Counted from the first letter of the stretch, positions 43,476-56,189 are shown. The stretch: DNA of 64,000 bases from Gallionellaceae bacterium (GCA_028714735.1 JAQTLU010000003.1:124001-188000); one strand, 5' to 3'. Notes: generated from the letters alone by a model not told the origin. Program-made: numbers and translations.

Positions 43476-43909
43476 CGGACACCATAAACCTTCTCGGCCC
43501 GCTCGACGAAGGCGTCGACCAGGGTGCCGGCGATGTGGCCGAACACCGGTCCCAACACCTTCTGCAGCAGATGGCTGGAAAAATCGTATTGCAGCATGAA
43601 TTCGACCTTGCAGGCGGTGTCGCCGAGCGGCTTGAAATGCCAGTAGCCTTCCAGGCTGCGAAACGGTCCGCTTTTCAACTTGAGTTGCATCTCTTCGGGG
43701 AAACGCTTGCTGTTGACCGTGGTGAATTGCTGCTGAACCTGCATATAGCCGATATGGATCGTCGCCTCCGTCATCGATTCGTCCCGGGAATGCAGGTCGG
43801 TGCCGGCGCACCAGGGCAGGAATTTCGGGTATTGCTCGACGCCATCGACCAGTTCGAACATTTCCGCCGGGGTATACGGCACCAGGACGGATTTAACGAC
43901 TTGCGACAT
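43472..43909 (-). CDS. ratA: RatA-type START/coenzyme-Q-binding domain protein
   Basis: 145 residues. Begins [20 protein letters not shown] and contains [33 protein letters not shown] and [21 protein letters not shown], the SRPBCC fold of the RatA/Coq10 family. RatA was reported to block 70S ribosome association; the family also binds quinone. Overlaps rnfH by 4 bases and is divergent from smpB across 68 bp, the standard arrangement. Confidence 0.95.
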   Translation of the reverse strand: MSQVVKSVLVPYTPAEMFELVDGVEQYPKFLPWCAGTDLHSRDESMTEATIHIGYMQVQQQFTTVNSKRFPEEMQLKLKSGPFRSLEGYWHFKPLGDTACKVEFMLQYDFSSHLLQKVLGPVFGHIAGTLVDAFVERAEKVYGVR

Positions 43910-43977
43910 GGCTGAGGGGTAATGATGACGGGGCTGTTAAAATACACCAAATTACGTCGCCGGACCCAACCCTTCCC

Positions 43978-44424
43978 ATGAGCATCATCGACAACCGCAA
44001 AGCCTTCCACGATTACTTCATCGAGGAAAAGTACGAGGCCGGGCTGGTGCTGGAAGGCTGGGAGGTCAAATCCATCCGGGCCGGCCGGGTGCAGCTGAAA
44101 GAGGCCTATGTGGTCCTGCGCAACGGCGCCGTCTGGCTGATCGGCTGCCACATCAGCCCGCTGACCACGGCCTCGACCCACATCCACCCCGACCCGACCC
44201 GTTCGCGCAAGCTGCTGCTGCATGCCATTGAGGTGAACAGGCTGATCGGCAAGGTGGAACGCGCGGGCTATACCCTGGTGCCCCTGGACATGCACTACAG
44301 CAAGGGCCGGGTAAAACTGGAAGTCGGCCTGGGCAAGGGCAAGAAGCAGTTCGACAAGCGGGCGACCGAGAAGGACCGCGACTGGCAGCGTGAAAAGCAG
44401 CGCCTGGTACGGAGTGAGGCATGA
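43978..44424 (+). CDS. smpB: SsrA-binding protein SmpB
   Basis: 148 residues. Begins [22 protein letters not shown], with the OB-fold signatures [20 protein letters not shown] and [10 protein letters not shown], and the basic C-terminal tail [15 protein letters not shown] to KQRLVRSEA. Delivers tmRNA to stalled ribosomes. Its last 32 bases plus 10 bp after the stop are repeated 110 bp downstream. Confidence 0.97.
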   Translation: MSIIDNRKAFHDYFIEEKYEAGLVLEGWEVKSIRAGRVQLKEAYVVLRNGAVWLIGCHISPLTTASTHIHPDPTRSRKLLLHAIEVNRLIGKVERAGYTLVPLDMHYSKGRVKLEVGLGKGKKQFDKRATEKDRDWQREKQRLVRSEA

Positions 44425-44544
44425 GCCGTCGCGGTGGCGCTCTTTCGGTGCAGGCTCATGCCGCGCAGCGACGTGAAGCCGCCAAAGGTGGCGGCCGGAG
44501 CCAAAAGCAGCGCCTGGTACGGAGTGAGGCATGAGCCGTCGCGG
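44393..44544 (+). repeat. Duplicated smpB 3' end flanking a 61-bp hairpin element
   Basis: 44393-44434 and 44503-44544 are identical over 42 bases, including the SmpB tail codons for KQRLVRSEA and the stop. Between them lies a 61-bp element (44443-44503) with TTTCGGTGCAGGCT, CCGCGCAGCG, a GCCGCC-AAAGGT-GGCGGC hairpin and GGCCGGAGCCA. A related 60-bp element with the same three conserved boxes follows aspC at 61833-61892. Confidence 0.8.
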
Positions 44545-44567
44545 CGCATTTTGTGCCGGGAGGTTTG

Positions 44568-45650
44568 ATGCTGTGCAATGAAGACCAGGACCGGAAACCG
44601 GTCCGCGGGCGTCCTGCGATCGCCAGCCTGGCCGATCTGGCCGACTTCGACGAGGTCATCGATGCCCGTTCGCCGGGGGAGTTCGAGGAAGACCACCTCC
44701 CCGGCGCGATCAACCTGCCGGTGCTGGACGACGCGGAACGCGCCCGGGTCGGCACCCTCTACAAGCAGGTATCGCCGTTCGAGGCCAAGCGGCTCGGCGC
44801 CGCCCTGGTCTCGCGCAACATCGCCCGGCATCTGGAAACCTGGCTGGCCGACAAGCCGAAGCGCTATCGCCCGCTGGTCTACTGCTGGCGCGGCGGTACC
44901 CGCAGCGGCGCGCTGACCCATGTTCTGCGCTCGGTGGGCTGGCAGGCGGCGCAGCTGGAAGGCGGCTACAAGACCTACCGCAAGACCGTACTCGCCGAAC
45001 TGGATACCTTGCCGGAAAGATACCGGTTTGTCGTGATCTGCGGCCCTACCGGGACGGGGAAAAGCCGTTTTCTCCGGGCGCTGGCCGAGTTGGGTGGGCA
45101 GGTGCTCGACCTGGAAGACCTGGCCGCCCACATGGGTTCGGTACTCGGGGCCTATCCGACCCGTCCGCAACCGGGCCAGAAACTGTTCGACAGCCTGGTA
45201 TGGGATGCACTCCGGCGTTTCCGCCCTGAGCACCCGGTCTACGTCGAATCCGAGAGCAAGAAGATCGGCAATCTGCACACCCCGGAGATGCTGCTGCGCC
45301 GGATGCGTGCCTCGGAGTGCCTCAACCTGACCGCGCCGGTGCCGGTGCGCGTGGCACTGCTCAAGGAGGAATATGCCCACTTCCTGGCCGATCCGGCCCG
45401 ACTCAACGACCAACTGGACCGGCTGACCGAACTGCGCGGACGGGAGGTCGTGGTCCGCTGGAAGGTCCTGGCCGAATCCGGCCGCTGGGACGAACTGGTG
45501 GCGGAATTGCTGAAACTGCATTACGACCCGGCCTATCAACGCTCGCTCGGACGCAATTTCATCCAGAGCCGGGAAGGGCCCCATCTCACCCTCGAATCGC
45601 CTGACCATTCGTACATCCAGCATCTGGCGCAAGGCATTCTGGCTAACTGA
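44568..45650 (+). CDS. mnmH: tRNA 2-selenouridine synthase
   Basis: 360 residues from the ATG at 44568, with GGGAGG upstream. N-terminal rhodanese domain with the catalytic Cys in YCWRGGTRSGALTHVLRSVG; C-terminal P-loop domain with CGPTGTGKSRFL and YVESESKKIGNLHTPEML. Replaces sulfur with selenium in 2-thiouridine at the tRNA wobble position through a geranylated intermediate, using selenophosphate. No selD is in the window. It lies 23 bp after the second smpB tail copy. Confidence 0.95.
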   Translation: MLCNEDQDRKPVRGRPAIASLADLADFDEVIDARSPGEFEEDHLPGAINLPVLDDAERARVGTLYKQVSPFEAKRLGAALVSRNIARHLETWLADKPKRYRPLVYCWRGGTRSGALTHVLRSVGWQAAQLEGGYKTYRKTVLAELDTLPERYRFVVICGPTGTGKSRFLRALAELGGQVLDLEDLAAHMGSVLGAYPTRPQPGQKLFDSLVWDALRRFRPEHPVYVESESKKIGNLHTPEMLLRRMRASECLNLTAPVPVRVALLKEEYAHFLADPARLNDQLDRLTELRGREVVVRWKVLAESGRWDELVAELLKLHYDPAYQRSLGRNFIQSREGPHLTLESPDHSYIQHLAQGILAN

Positions 45651-45751
45651 CTGCCTTGACGGGTTCAGTCCTGCTGCTAAGTTGAAACCGTGACGGGAGT
45701 GATCGTTCTGGTTCCCGCCCTCCCCCCTCAACCATTGCAGAGAGGAACGCG

Positions 45752-46180
45752 ATGTCCATAACGTGGATCATGGTGGCCAACGCCAGTCATGCCAGGCTGT
45801 TCACGAACAAGGGGCCGAACAAGGGCCTGGAACTCGTCAAGGAACTCGAACACCCGGAAAGCCGCGAAAAGGCGGCCGAACTGGTCAGCGACCGAATTGG
45901 CAACTATGCCGGATCCGGCAGTTATGCACAGCCCACCGACCCCAAGGCACATGAAGCGGAACGTTTCGCCCAGGAAATCGCCCACGAACTGGAACAGGGT
46001 CGCGTCAACAACGCCTATGAGAAGCTGATCATGGTGACCTCGGCTCATTTCATGGGCCTGCTCAACGGCCGTATCACCACGCAGGTGAAGAACAAGATCA
46101 GCAGCAGCATCAACAAGGATTACACCCAGTTGCCCGTCAAAGAGCTCAGCGGGCATCTGGCCGCCCATGTCATGTTATAG
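45752..46180 (+). CDS. Host attachment family protein
   Basis: 142 residues with GAGAGGAA upstream of the ATG. Begins MSITWIMVANASHARLFTN, with PKAHEAERFAQEIAHELEQG and LIMVTSAHFMGLLNGRIT and a C-terminal TQLPVKELSGHL. This is the host-attachment/AtsE-type family (baeRF-like fold), linked to plant attachment in some species and possibly to ribosome-related functions. The stop overlaps the convergent thpR stop by 6 bases. Confidence 0.88.
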   Translation: MSITWIMVANASHARLFTNKGPNKGLELVKELEHPESREKAAELVSDRIGNYAGSGSYAQPTDPKAHEAERFAQEIAHELEQGRVNNAYEKLIMVTSAHFMGLLNGRITTQVKNKISSSINKDYTQLPVKELSGHLAAHVML

Positions 46181-46750
46181 GAGGCCGAAACTTCCCAACT
46201 TGTCATAACGCACCCCTACAGGAATCGGCACCGATTCCACCAGAACGAAGCGCTCAGCCGACCACATGATCGGCCTAATGTCGCCCCACTCGGGCGAATC
46301 GGAAACCCGGCCAACCGCCGGGTTTGCTTTTGGGCACGCCGCCTTGCGAACCAGGGTGACGTGGGGTTGGTAGGAGCGGCGATCGAAGGGGATCGCCAGA
46401 TCGTCCAGTACCGATTCCAGACCCGCCACCAGCCTGAACAACGCCTCCGGCGGCCGGCTTGGCGCCAGATAGGCGACCCGGTTGTGACGCCAGCAATCGG
46501 CGCGATCGAAATCGATCCGGAAGGACGGCGCCTCGACCTTGCCCAGCTTATCGATCAGTTCGGGGATACGGTCACGGCCCAGATCGCCGATGAAGACCAG
46601 GGTCAGGTGGATGGTCTCCGGCCGGGTCAGGCGCCCGGGCATGAACTTGTGCAGACGTTGACCCGTTTCCGCCAAGCGGTCTCTGATCAGGGCCTCCGGC
46701 CACAGGGCCAGGAAGACCCGGGCCGGTTTCAGCTCCGCACGATCAGGCAT
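46175..46750 (-). CDS. thpR: RNA 2',3'-cyclic phosphodiesterase
   Basis: 191 residues from the ATG at 46750. Two HxTx motifs of the 2H phosphoesterase superfamily: [13 protein letters not shown] (His48) and [12 protein letters not shown] (His130). N-terminus [20 protein letters not shown] is typical of ThpR/LigT. Opens 2',3'-cyclic phosphates at RNA ends. The start overlaps the ispF 3' end by 22 bases. Confidence 0.93.
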   Translation of the reverse strand: MPDRAELKPARVFLALWPEALIRDRLAETGQRLHKFMPGRLTRPETIHLTLVFIGDLGRDRIPELIDKLGKVEAPSFRIDFDRADCWRHNRVAYLAPSRPPEALFRLVAGLESVLDDLAIPFDRRSYQPHVTLVRKAACPKANPAVGRVSDSPEWGDIRPIMWSAERFVLVESVPIPVGVRYDKLGSFGLL

Positions 46751-47208
46751 ACCGCCTCGGCCGCGATGCCCTCGCCGCGCCCGGTGAAGCCGAGTTTCTC
46801 CGTGGTGGTGGCCTTGACGTTCACGGCACTGGCAGCGACCAGGAGGTCGGCGGCGATGCGCGCCGCCATGGCGGCGATGTGGGGCGCCATCCTGGGCGCC
46901 TGGGCGATGATGGTGGCGTCGACGTTGCCGATCCGCCAACCCTGTTCGCGCAGCAGGCCGACCACGTGGCGCAGCAATTCACGGCTGTCGATGCCCTGGT
47001 AGCGCGGGTCGCTGTCGGGAAAATGGCGGCCGATGTCGCCCAACCCGGCGGCACCCAGCAGGGCATCGCAGAGGGCATGCAGCAGCACGTCGGCGTCGGA
47101 ATGGCCGAGCAGGCCGCGTTCGTGGGGGATATCGACGCCGCCGATGATCAACCTGCGGCCTTCGGCAAAGGCATGCACGTCAAAACCGTGCCCAACCCGG
47201 ATATCCAT
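46729..47208 (-). CDS. ispF: 2-C-methyl-D-erythritol 2,4-cyclodiphosphate synthase
   Basis: 159 residues. Family motifs: [17 protein letters not shown], with the zinc ligands Asp8, His10 and His42, then [30 protein letters not shown] and [20 protein letters not shown]. Fifth step of the MEP isoprenoid route. The usual partner ispD is not adjacent here. In the same direction as thpR and the GNAT gene. Confidence 0.97.
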   Translation of the reverse strand: MDIRVGHGFDVHAFAEGRRLIIGGVDIPHERGLLGHSDADVLLHALCDALLGAAGLGDIGRHFPDSDPRYQGIDSRELLRHVVGLLREQGWRIGNVDATIIAQAPRMAPHIAAMAARIAADLLVAASAVNVKATTTEKLGFTGRGEGIAAEAVCLIVRS

Positions 47209-47210
47209 AG

Positions 47211-47687
47211 CTATCCCTCCCTCAAGTTCAAAACCATGTGCTGGTGCGGAATGTCCGCCTCGGAAAACACAGGCCCTTCGGCGACAAAGCCGTAGCGTTG
47301 ATAAAAACCCATGGCGTGGCACTGGGCATGCAATTCCACCTGCGGCAGCCCAAGTCTCACGGCCCCGGCCAGGGCCTGGTCGAGCAAGCCGGAACCGATG
47401 CCGCGGCCGCGCCAGTCCGTCAGCACGGCCATGCGGCCGATGCGGCCTTGCAGGGTCAGGCGCACGATCCCCACCACGGCATCGCCGGTGCAGGCGACGA
47501 ACCAGTCGCATTCCGGGTCGATGGCTTCCCACTCCAGCGCCTCCGGCACGCCCTGCTCCTCGATGAACACGCGCCGCCGCACCATGGCGATGGCCGGCGC
47601 GTCCTCGGGCCAGTGGCCCGGACGGATTTTCACTCCTTCCGGTAGGGGTTTGACCGTGGCGAACACGGTTAGAATAGCGTTTGTCAT
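47211..47687 (-). CDS. GNAT-family N-acetyltransferase
   Basis: 158 residues. ElaA-like [24 protein letters not shown], the acetyl-CoA loop [20 protein letters not shown] and [18 protein letters not shown]. Substrate unknown. It is 2 bp upstream of ispF, with which it is probably co-transcribed, and divergent from the ArsC-like gene. Confidence 0.9.
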   Translation of the reverse strand: MTNAILTVFATVKPLPEGVKIRPGHWPEDAPAIAMVRRRVFIEEQGVPEALEWEAIDPECDWFVACTGDAVVGIVRLTLQGRIGRMAVLTDWRGRGIGSGLLDQALAGAVRLGLPQVELHAQCHAMGFYQRYGFVAEGPVFSEADIPHQHMVLNLREG

Positions 47688-47704
47688 TTACCTAGAAGTT
47701 TGCC

Positions 47705-50081
<2,377 letters not shown>

Positions 50082-50095
<14 letters not shown>

Positions 50096-50756
50096 CATCT
50101 TTATCAGCTCCCTGGCCTCGTTCTGGTCCGAACTGGCCAGTTTCGTGCCGCAGCTTCTGGCTGCGCTGGTGCTGCTCTTCGTCGGCTGGATCCTGGCCAA
50201 GCTGGCCCGTACCGGGGTGATGCGCCTGCTCAAGCTGTTGAATTTCGAACGCGCCGCCGAAAAATCCGGCCTGGAGTCCTTTCTCAAGCATGCCGAGCTG
50301 GAAGTCTCGGTTGCATCCATCCTGGGCAACCTGGCCTACTGGCTGATCATCCTGGTGATGATTGTGTTCGTGGCCAATTCCCTCGGCCTGCATGTGGTGG
50401 CGGACCTGTTCAACCGGGTTGTGCTCTACATCCCCAACGTCATCGTCGCCATCCTGGTCCTGGTGTTCGGCACCATCCTGGCCCGGTTCATCAACCGCCT
50501 GGTGTTCGCCTGGCTGAGCAACGTCGAGTTCGAGGGCGCCCTGACCGTGTCCACCTTCTCGGAATACGCGATGCTGGTGTTCGTCTTCTTCATGGCCATG
50601 GAGCAACTCCAGATCGCCAACGAACTGCTCACCGCCGCATTCGTCATTGCCTTCGGCGCGATCGGGCTGGCCTTTGCCCTGGCCTTCGGGCTGGGCGGCC
50701 GGGACTGGGCCGCCCGCGTCATCGAGGAGCACACCAAGGCCGGCAAGAAGAGCTGA
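50082..50756 (+). CDS. Small integral membrane protein with TM-helix repeats (mechanosensitive-channel-like)
   Basis: 224 residues with four to five hydrophobic helices (about 22-42, 82-102, 112-135, 158-180, 185-208), each repeat with a G-rich end such as LLFVGWILAKLARTGVMRLL. This resembles the TM-helix (CmpX/MscS-related) family; it lacks the MscS beta domain, so gating function is uncertain. Overlaps prmB by 14 bases. Confidence 0.8.
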
Positions 50757-50832
50757 CCGGCCAACAAGCGTTCAATCTTACCCGGCCGGCCTACCGGACT
50801 GGCTGGCCGGGCAGCGGATAGCGCCAGCCGCC

Positions 50833-51744
50833 CTAGTCTTCACTTTTCTTCTTATGCACCCGGCGCCGATACGGCTGGCCGGCCTTGCTCGACTTGCTGG
50901 CCTTGCCTGCCCCCTCGCCGCGGCGGCTGATGGGTTTGTTGGCCGGCTGGCTCGATTCCAGGCTGCACCACTTCAACAACTCGCGTACCTGCGCGTCGGT
51001 CAGGTCCAGGAACATGCCGCGCTTGACCTTGGGCGGCATCGCGATCGGGCCGAAGCGGACCCGGATCAGCCGGCTGACGGTGAGGCCCAGGGTTTCGAAC
51101 AGGCGGCGCACCTCGCGGTTACGGCCCTCGTTGATGACCAGCTGGTACCACTGGTTGGCCCCCTCGCCGCCGAGCGAGTAGATGCTTTCGACCTGGGCGA
51201 TGCCGTCATCCAGTTCGATACCCTGGGTCAGGCTGTCCATGTGCTCCTTGGTCAGTTCGCCCAGCACCCGGACGGCGTATTCCCGTTCCACTTCGTAACG
51301 CGGGTGGGACAGCCGGTTGGCCAGCTCGCCGCTGGTGGTGAACACCAGCAGGCCCTCGGTATTGAAGTCGAGGCGGCCGATCGAGATCCAGCGCTGGCCC
51401 CTCAGACGGGGCAGCTTGTCGAACACGCTGGGCCGGCCATCGGGATCGTCGCGGGAGACGATCTCGCCCTCCTCCTTGTGATATATCAGTACCTTAGGTA
51501 GGGATATCTCCCAAACAAGTTTAACCGGACGCCCCTTTACCCTGACCAGATCGTCCGGCGTGACCCGGTCCGCCACCTTGGCCGTTTCACCGTTCAGGGT
51601 GACCGCGCCGGTCTCGATCAGGGTCTCCATCTCGCGGCGTGAGCCGAGTCCGGCGGCCGCCAGCATCTTGTGCAGTTTTTCGCTCTGTGCGTCCGTTTCA
51701 GGTTCGGCCTTCAGCGGTCGGCCAGGGGGGGGATTTCGGGGCAT
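50833..51744 (-). CDS. rluB: 23S rRNA pseudouridine-2605 synthase
   Basis: 303 residues. S4 RNA-binding domain at about 22-80 (KLHKMLAAAGLGSRREMETL), catalytic motif ISIGRLDFNTEGLLVFT (Asp in GRLD) and the RsuA-family block GRNREVRRLFETLGL with IRVRFGPI. Ends with a basic Lys/Ser/Arg tail. It is 71 bp downstream of scpB, as is common in proteobacteria. Confidence 0.94.
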   Translation of the reverse strand: MPRNPPPGRPLKAEPETDAQSEKLHKMLAAAGLGSRREMETLIETGAVTLNGETAKVADRVTPDDLVRVKGRPVKLVWEISLPKVLIYHKEEGEIVSRDDPDGRPSVFDKLPRLRGQRWISIGRLDFNTEGLLVFTTSGELANRLSHPRYEVEREYAVRVLGELTKEHMDSLTQGIELDDGIAQVESIYSLGGEGANQWYQLVINEGRNREVRRLFETLGLTVSRLIRVRFGPIAMPPKVKRGMFLDLTDAQVRELLKWCSLESSQPANKPISRRGEGAGKASKSSKAGQPYRRRVHKKKSED

Positions 51745-51815
51745 GGGGTGGTTTTCCTAAATGCAATCGTCGCGACGGCGATCTTATACCCTGTAAACGT
51801 GCCGGCACGGGGCGG

Positions 51816-52409
51816 TCATGGCGAAACAGCCTGATTATCCGCAATTACGTCCGCCTCGCCATGGCTGTCGGCGAACAGCGCCGCCTTGCCCAGTTCGGCC
51901 AAGGCGGGCAATTCGGACAGCGCCCTCAGGTTGAGGTCGCCGAGGAACTGTTTGGTGGTGGCGAACAGTTCCGGTCGGCCCGGTACGTCCTTGTGCCCGA
52001 CCACCTCGATCCAGCCGCGTTCTTCCAGTGTCCTGACGATCTGGCTGTTGACCGCGACGCCGCGTATTTCCTCGATGTCGCCCCGGGTCACCGGTTGCCG
52101 GTAAGCGATGATGGCCAGGGTCTCCATCACCGCACGGGAGTATTTCGCCGGTTTCTCCGGATTCAGGCGATCGATGTAGGGCTGGTATTCCGGCCGGGTC
52201 TGGAAACGCCAGCCTTCGGCCACCTGGGTCAGTTCGGCCGCCCTGCCCTGCCATTCCTGGCGCAGTTCGTCGAGGGCGCGGCGCAGGAAGTCATTGTGCA
52301 GTTCTTCCTCGAACACCCGCTTCAACTCGCCCAGGGTCAGCGGCACGCTCGCGCTCAGCAGCACGGCCTCGAGGACCCGCTTGACGTCTTCGATGTTATT
52401 GATCGACAT
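51816..52409 (-). CDS. scpB: Condensin-associated protein ScpB
   Basis: 197 residues from the ATG at 52409 (upstream ATGs lie within the scpA end). Two winged-helix domains: [20 protein letters not shown] and [30 protein letters not shown], then [25 protein letters not shown]. Works with ScpA and SMC in chromosome organisation. It shares 14 bases with scpA. Confidence 0.95.
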   Translation of the reverse strand: MSINNIEDVKRVLEAVLLSASVPLTLGELKRVFEEELHNDFLRRALDELRQEWQGRAAELTQVAEGWRFQTRPEYQPYIDRLNPEKPAKYSRAVMETLAIIAYRQPVTRGDIEEIRGVAVNSQIVRTLEERGWIEVVGHKDVPGRPELFATTKQFLGDLNLRALSELPALAELGKAALFADSHGEADVIADNQAVSP

Positions 52410-53226
52410 GGCAGAGGTTGGCATAGATCGGTGCAAACGGCTCGGTCTGCATGACGTCGATCAGCCGTTCGCGGGTGAGTTCCAGTACGGCCAGGAAGGT
52501 TACCACCAACTCGGGGCGACCGGCCGGCTCAGGGAACAGATCGGTGAACAGCGACTGGCCCTTTGCTTTCAATAGCTTGAGGATGCGGCTCATATGCTCG
52601 CGCACCGACAGGTCCTGGCGGCCGATGCGATGATGGCTGTTCATTTGCGCCCGCCGCAGGATGTCGGACCAAACCGCCTGGAGATCCCCGGCGCTGACCT
52701 GGGGCAGCCGCTTGACCGCCAGGCGGTCGAGATAGACGGTGACCATCTCGAAGTCCCGGCCCAGTTTCGGCAGCTCGTCCAGATTGCGCCCGGCCAGCTT
52801 CATCTGCTCGTATTCCAGCAGCCGGCGCACCAGTTCGGCGCGCGGATCGTGTTCCTCGCCTTCCGCCAACTTTTCCGGCCGGGGCAGCAGCATGCGCGAC
52901 TTGATCTCGATCAGCATGGCGGCCATCACCAGGTATTCGGCCGCCAGTTCCAGGCGGTGGATCTGCATCGCCTCGATGTAGACGATGTACTGGCGGGTCA
53001 GATCCGCCATCGGGATGTCCAGCACGTTGATGTTGTTGCGCCGGATCAGCCAGAGCAGCAGGTCGAGCGGCCCTTCGAAGGCCTCCAGGATCACCTCCAG
53101 GGCGTCGGGCGGGATGAACAGGTCCTGCGGCAGCTCGTTCCAGGGCTGGCCGAGCACGCGCGCAATGGCCGCCGGCTCGGCTGCGGGCTCGGCGGTTGGG
53201 ATTTCCAACTGTTCGGGGTCGCTCAT
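52396..53226 (-). CDS. scpA: Condensin kleisin ScpA
   Basis: 276 residues. Kleisin motifs: [28 protein letters not shown]-type N-terminal region, [19 protein letters not shown], and a C-terminal winged helix with [18 protein letters not shown]. Bridges the SMC heads. The start overlaps the lon stop (ATGA), an uncommon linkage of condensin and protease genes. Confidence 0.95.
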   Translation of the reverse strand: MSDPEQLEIPTAEPAAEPAAIARVLGQPWNELPQDLFIPPDALEVILEAFEGPLDLLLWLIRRNNINVLDIPMADLTRQYIVYIEAMQIHRLELAAEYLVMAAMLIEIKSRMLLPRPEKLAEGEEHDPRAELVRRLLEYEQMKLAGRNLDELPKLGRDFEMVTVYLDRLAVKRLPQVSAGDLQAVWSDILRRAQMNSHHRIGRQDLSVREHMSRILKLLKAKGQSLFTDLFPEPAGRPELVVTFLAVLELTRERLIDVMQTEPFAPIYANLCHVDQ

Positions 53227-55628
53227 GTGCCAAACACGATCCGGGCCACGTCCTTGTAATGCTTGACGAAATTGACCTCCAGACCGGCCTTGACGTAATC
53301 CGGCAGGCGCTCGTAATCGGGCTGGTTGGCGGCCGGCAGGATCAGCTCATGGATGCCGACCTGCTTGGCGGCGATCACCTTCTCGCGCACGCCGCCGATC
53401 GCCAGTACCTGGCCGGTCAGGGTCAGCTCGCCGGTCATCGCCAGCGGCCGGGAGATCTTCTCATTGCGCGCCAGCGACAGCAGCGCGGTGGCCATGGTGA
53501 TGCCGGCGCTGGGGCCGTCCTTGGGCGTGGCGCCCTCCGGGACGTGCAGGTGGACGAAGGCGCCGTCGAAGAAATTGGCATCGCCCTTGTACGCCTTCAG
53601 GTGGCTGGAGATATAGCTGTAGGCGATCTCGGCCGACTCCTTCATGACCTCGCCCAGCTTGCCGGTCAGCTTGAAGCCGCGGTTGAGGGTATGCACCTTG
53701 GTCGCCTCGATGGTCAGGGTGACGCCGCCCAGGGCGGTCCAGGCCAGGCCGGTGACCACGCCGATGCCGGTCTGCGGCTTTTCCCGGACATAGGCCGGCT
53801 GGTCGAGCAGGTCTTCCAGGTCGGTGACGGTGACATGGACCTTCTCGGCCTCCTTGCGGACGATCTTTACCGCCGCCTTGCGGATCACCTTGCCCAGGTT
53901 CTGCTCCAGCTGGCGCACCCCGGCCTCGCGGGCATAGCCGTCGATGATCTTGCGGATGGCACCGTCGGTGATGTTGGCCTGGCCGCGGGTCAGGCCGGCC
54001 TTCTTGAGCTGCTTGGGCCACAGGTGGTGCTTGGCGATGGCCAGCTTTTCCTCGGTCAGGTAGCCGGACAGGCGGATCACCTCCATGCGGTCGAGCAGCG
54101 GGCCGGGGATGGTGTCGAGCTGGTTGGCGGTGCAGATGAACAGGGTCTTCGACAGGTCGAAGCGGACATCGAGGTAGTGGTCGAGGAATTCCGCGTTCTG
54201 CTCCGGGTCGAGCACCTCCAGCAGGGCCGAGGCCGGGTCGCCCTGGTAGGAGGCGCCGATCTTGTCGACCTCATCGAGCATGATGATGGGGTTTTCTGAC
54301 TCGACTTCCTTGATCGCCTGGATGAACTTGCCCGGCATGGCGCCAATGTAGGTGCGGCGGTGGCCCTTGATCTCGGCTTCGTCGCGCATCCCGCCGACCG
54401 AGAAACGGTAGAACTTGCGCCCCAATGCGTTGGCGACCGAGCGGCCGATCGAAGTCTTGCCGACCCCGGGCGGGCCGACCAGCAGGAGAATGGACCCGGC
54501 CACCTCGCCCTTCATGGCGCCCACGGCGAGGAACTCGATGATGCGTTCCTTGACGTCGTCGAGGCCGTCATGGTCGTGGTCGAGTATCTTGCGCGCCCGC
54601 TCCAAGTTGAGCTTGTCCTTGGTGTGTTTGCCCCAGGGCAGGTTGGTCAGCCAGTCCAGGTAGTTGCGGGTGACGGTGTACTCCGGCGAGCCGTGCTCCA
54701 GGCCGGACAGCTTGTTCATCTCCTCGTCGATCTTCTTGGCCGCGTGGACCGGCAGCTTCAGCTTCTTGATCCGGCCCTGGTACAACTCCAGGTCGGCGGT
54801 GCGGTCGTCCTTGGCGATGCCCAGTTCCTTCTGGATCGCCCGCAGCTGCTCGCGCAGGAAGAACTCGCGCTGCTGGGTGGTCATCTTCTCCTCGACCTTT
54901 TCCTGGATCTGGCTCTGCAGCTTGGCCACCTCCAGTTCCTTCTTGATCAGCACCAGCACCTTTTCCATCCGGCGGCGCAGGTTGGTCGCCTCCAGGACCT
55001 CCTGCAGCTTGCCCTTGGGCGCGGTGGTCAGGCTGGCGGCGAAATCGGTCAGCAGGGCCGGCTCGTTGGGCGAGAAGCGGTTGAGGAAGAACTTCAGCTC
55101 CTCGGAATAGAGCGGGTTGAGAGGCAGCAACTCCTTGATCGCATTGATGATCGCCAGGGCATAGGCCTTGACCTCTTCGCTCTGGTTCTGGCGCCCGGCG
55201 CCGGGATACTCCACCCGGGCATAGTAGGGCGGCTTGCCGGAGATCCACTCGACCACCTTGAACCGGGTGATGCCTTCGGCGATGAACTGGATCTTGCCGT
55301 CGGCATGCATCGGGTGATGCATGCGGACCAGGGTGCCCATCTGATAGAAGTCATCCGGCTTGGCGTCGTCCGACTGGTCGCCGTGCACCAGCACCAGGCC
55401 GACCAGGTGATGCGCGGTCTCGCCGATCTGCTTCACCGACTCCATCCAGGGCCCCTGGTTCATCACCAGCGGCAGGGTCTGGGCCGGAAAAAACGGCTTG
55501 TCGGTCATCGGCAGGAGGTGCAGCGTCGCCGGCAGGGTCTGCGCCGGCAGACCGGCCAGGGTTTCCGATTGCTCGGTCTCCTCGGTGGACTCGACGATTT
55601 CGCCTTCGATGGGGTGGTGTTCGGTCAT
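53223..55628 (-). CDS. lon: Lon-type ATP-dependent protease
   Basis: 801 residues. N-terminal substrate domain, AAA+ module with GPPGVGKTSIGRSVANALG and IMLDEVDKIGASYQGDPASAL, and a protease domain with the Ser in KDGPSAGITMATALLS and the Lys in the following VREKVIAAKQVGI. The N-terminus (LHLLPMTDKPFFPAQTLPLV) differs from the common LPLLPLRD form, so this may be the second Lon seen in some proteobacteria. Co-transcribed with scpA and scpB. No heat-shock promoter recognised. Confidence 0.95.
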   Translation of the reverse strand: MTEHHPIEGEIVESTEETEQSETLAGLPAQTLPATLHLLPMTDKPFFPAQTLPLVMNQGPWMESVKQIGETAHHLVGLVLVHGDQSDDAKPDDFYQMGTLVRMHHPMHADGKIQFIAEGITRFKVVEWISGKPPYYARVEYPGAGRQNQSEEVKAYALAIINAIKELLPLNPLYSEELKFFLNRFSPNEPALLTDFAASLTTAPKGKLQEVLEATNLRRRMEKVLVLIKKELEVAKLQSQIQEKVEEKMTTQQREFFLREQLRAIQKELGIAKDDRTADLELYQGRIKKLKLPVHAAKKIDEEMNKLSGLEHGSPEYTVTRNYLDWLTNLPWGKHTKDKLNLERARKILDHDHDGLDDVKERIIEFLAVGAMKGEVAGSILLLVGPPGVGKTSIGRSVANALGRKFYRFSVGGMRDEAEIKGHRRTYIGAMPGKFIQAIKEVESENPIIMLDEVDKIGASYQGDPASALLEVLDPEQNAEFLDHYLDVRFDLSKTLFICTANQLDTIPGPLLDRMEVIRLSGYLTEEKLAIAKHHLWPKQLKKAGLTRGQANITDGAIRKIIDGYAREAGVRQLEQNLGKVIRKAAVKIVRKEAEKVHVTVTDLEDLLDQPAYVREKPQTGIGVVTGLAWTALGGVTLTIEATKVHTLNRGFKLTGKLGEVMKESAEIAYSYISSHLKAYKGDANFFDGAFVHLHVPEGATPKDGPSAGITMATALLSLARNEKISRPLAMTGELTLTGQVLAIGGVREKVIAAKQVGIHELILPAANQPDYERLPDYVKAGLEVNFVKHYKDVARIVFGT

Positions 55629-55680
55629 GGCCTGGTTAGTGGGTGTGCGTCATGGAGTTCTATGGTCGTAATAGTCAATT

Positions 55681-56169
55681 TCAAGCCTGCCGGCGGCGAA
55701 TCTCGTCCAGCAATCCCTCTGCGGCGTCCTCCACCATGTCGAGTACATGGTCGAAACCCTGGGCTCCGCCATAGTAGGGGTCGGGCACTTCCTGTCCGGT
55801 GTAACGGGAACTGAACGACAGGAACAGGCGCAACTTGTGCTCCTGGCCGCGCGGGCAGATGCGTTTCAGGTTGGCCAGGTTGTCATGATCCATGGCCAGG
55901 ATCAGGTCGAACTCATCGAAATCGGTCGGGCTGACCTGGCGCCCGACCAGGTCCGACAGGTCATAGCCACGCCGAGCCGCCACCTGGCTGGCACGCGAAT
56001 CGGGCGATTTGCCGATGTGGTAGCTGTGGGTGCCGGCCGAATCAAGCCGGACGGCGTCTTCCAGGCCGGCCTCGCGCAGGCGCTGGCGGAACACGCCCTC
56101 TGCGGTTGGGGAACGGCAGATATTGCCCATGCAAACCATTAATACACCGATGCGGGTTGTCTTGCTCAT
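55681..56169 (-). CDS. Low-molecular-weight protein-tyrosine phosphatase
   Basis: 162 residues from the ATG at 56169. Active-site loop VCMGNICRSPTAEGVF (C-x5-R), STAGT-equivalent LDSAGTHSYHIG and the general-acid loop VPDPYYGGAQGF. Removes phosphate from tyrosine, often in exopolysaccharide control. Lies upstream of lon and downstream of the kinase-like gene, on the same strand. Confidence 0.95.
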   Translation of the reverse strand: MSKTTRIGVLMVCMGNICRSPTAEGVFRQRLREAGLEDAVRLDSAGTHSYHIGKSPDSRASQVAARRGYDLSDLVGRQVSPTDFDEFDLILAMDHDNLANLKRICPRGQEHKLRLFLSFSSRYTGQEVPDPYYGGAQGFDHVLDMVEDAAEGLLDEIRRRQA

Positions 56170-56189
56170 CTTGTCCTTAAATTGGGCGG

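Noticed and set aside
44393-44544. Diversity-generating retroelement template/variable repeat
   Set aside because: The copies are identical with no adenine-biased differences, and there is no reverse transcriptase in the window.
54360-55814. A 484-codon open frame on the plus strand
   Set aside because: Antisense to lon, which is certain.
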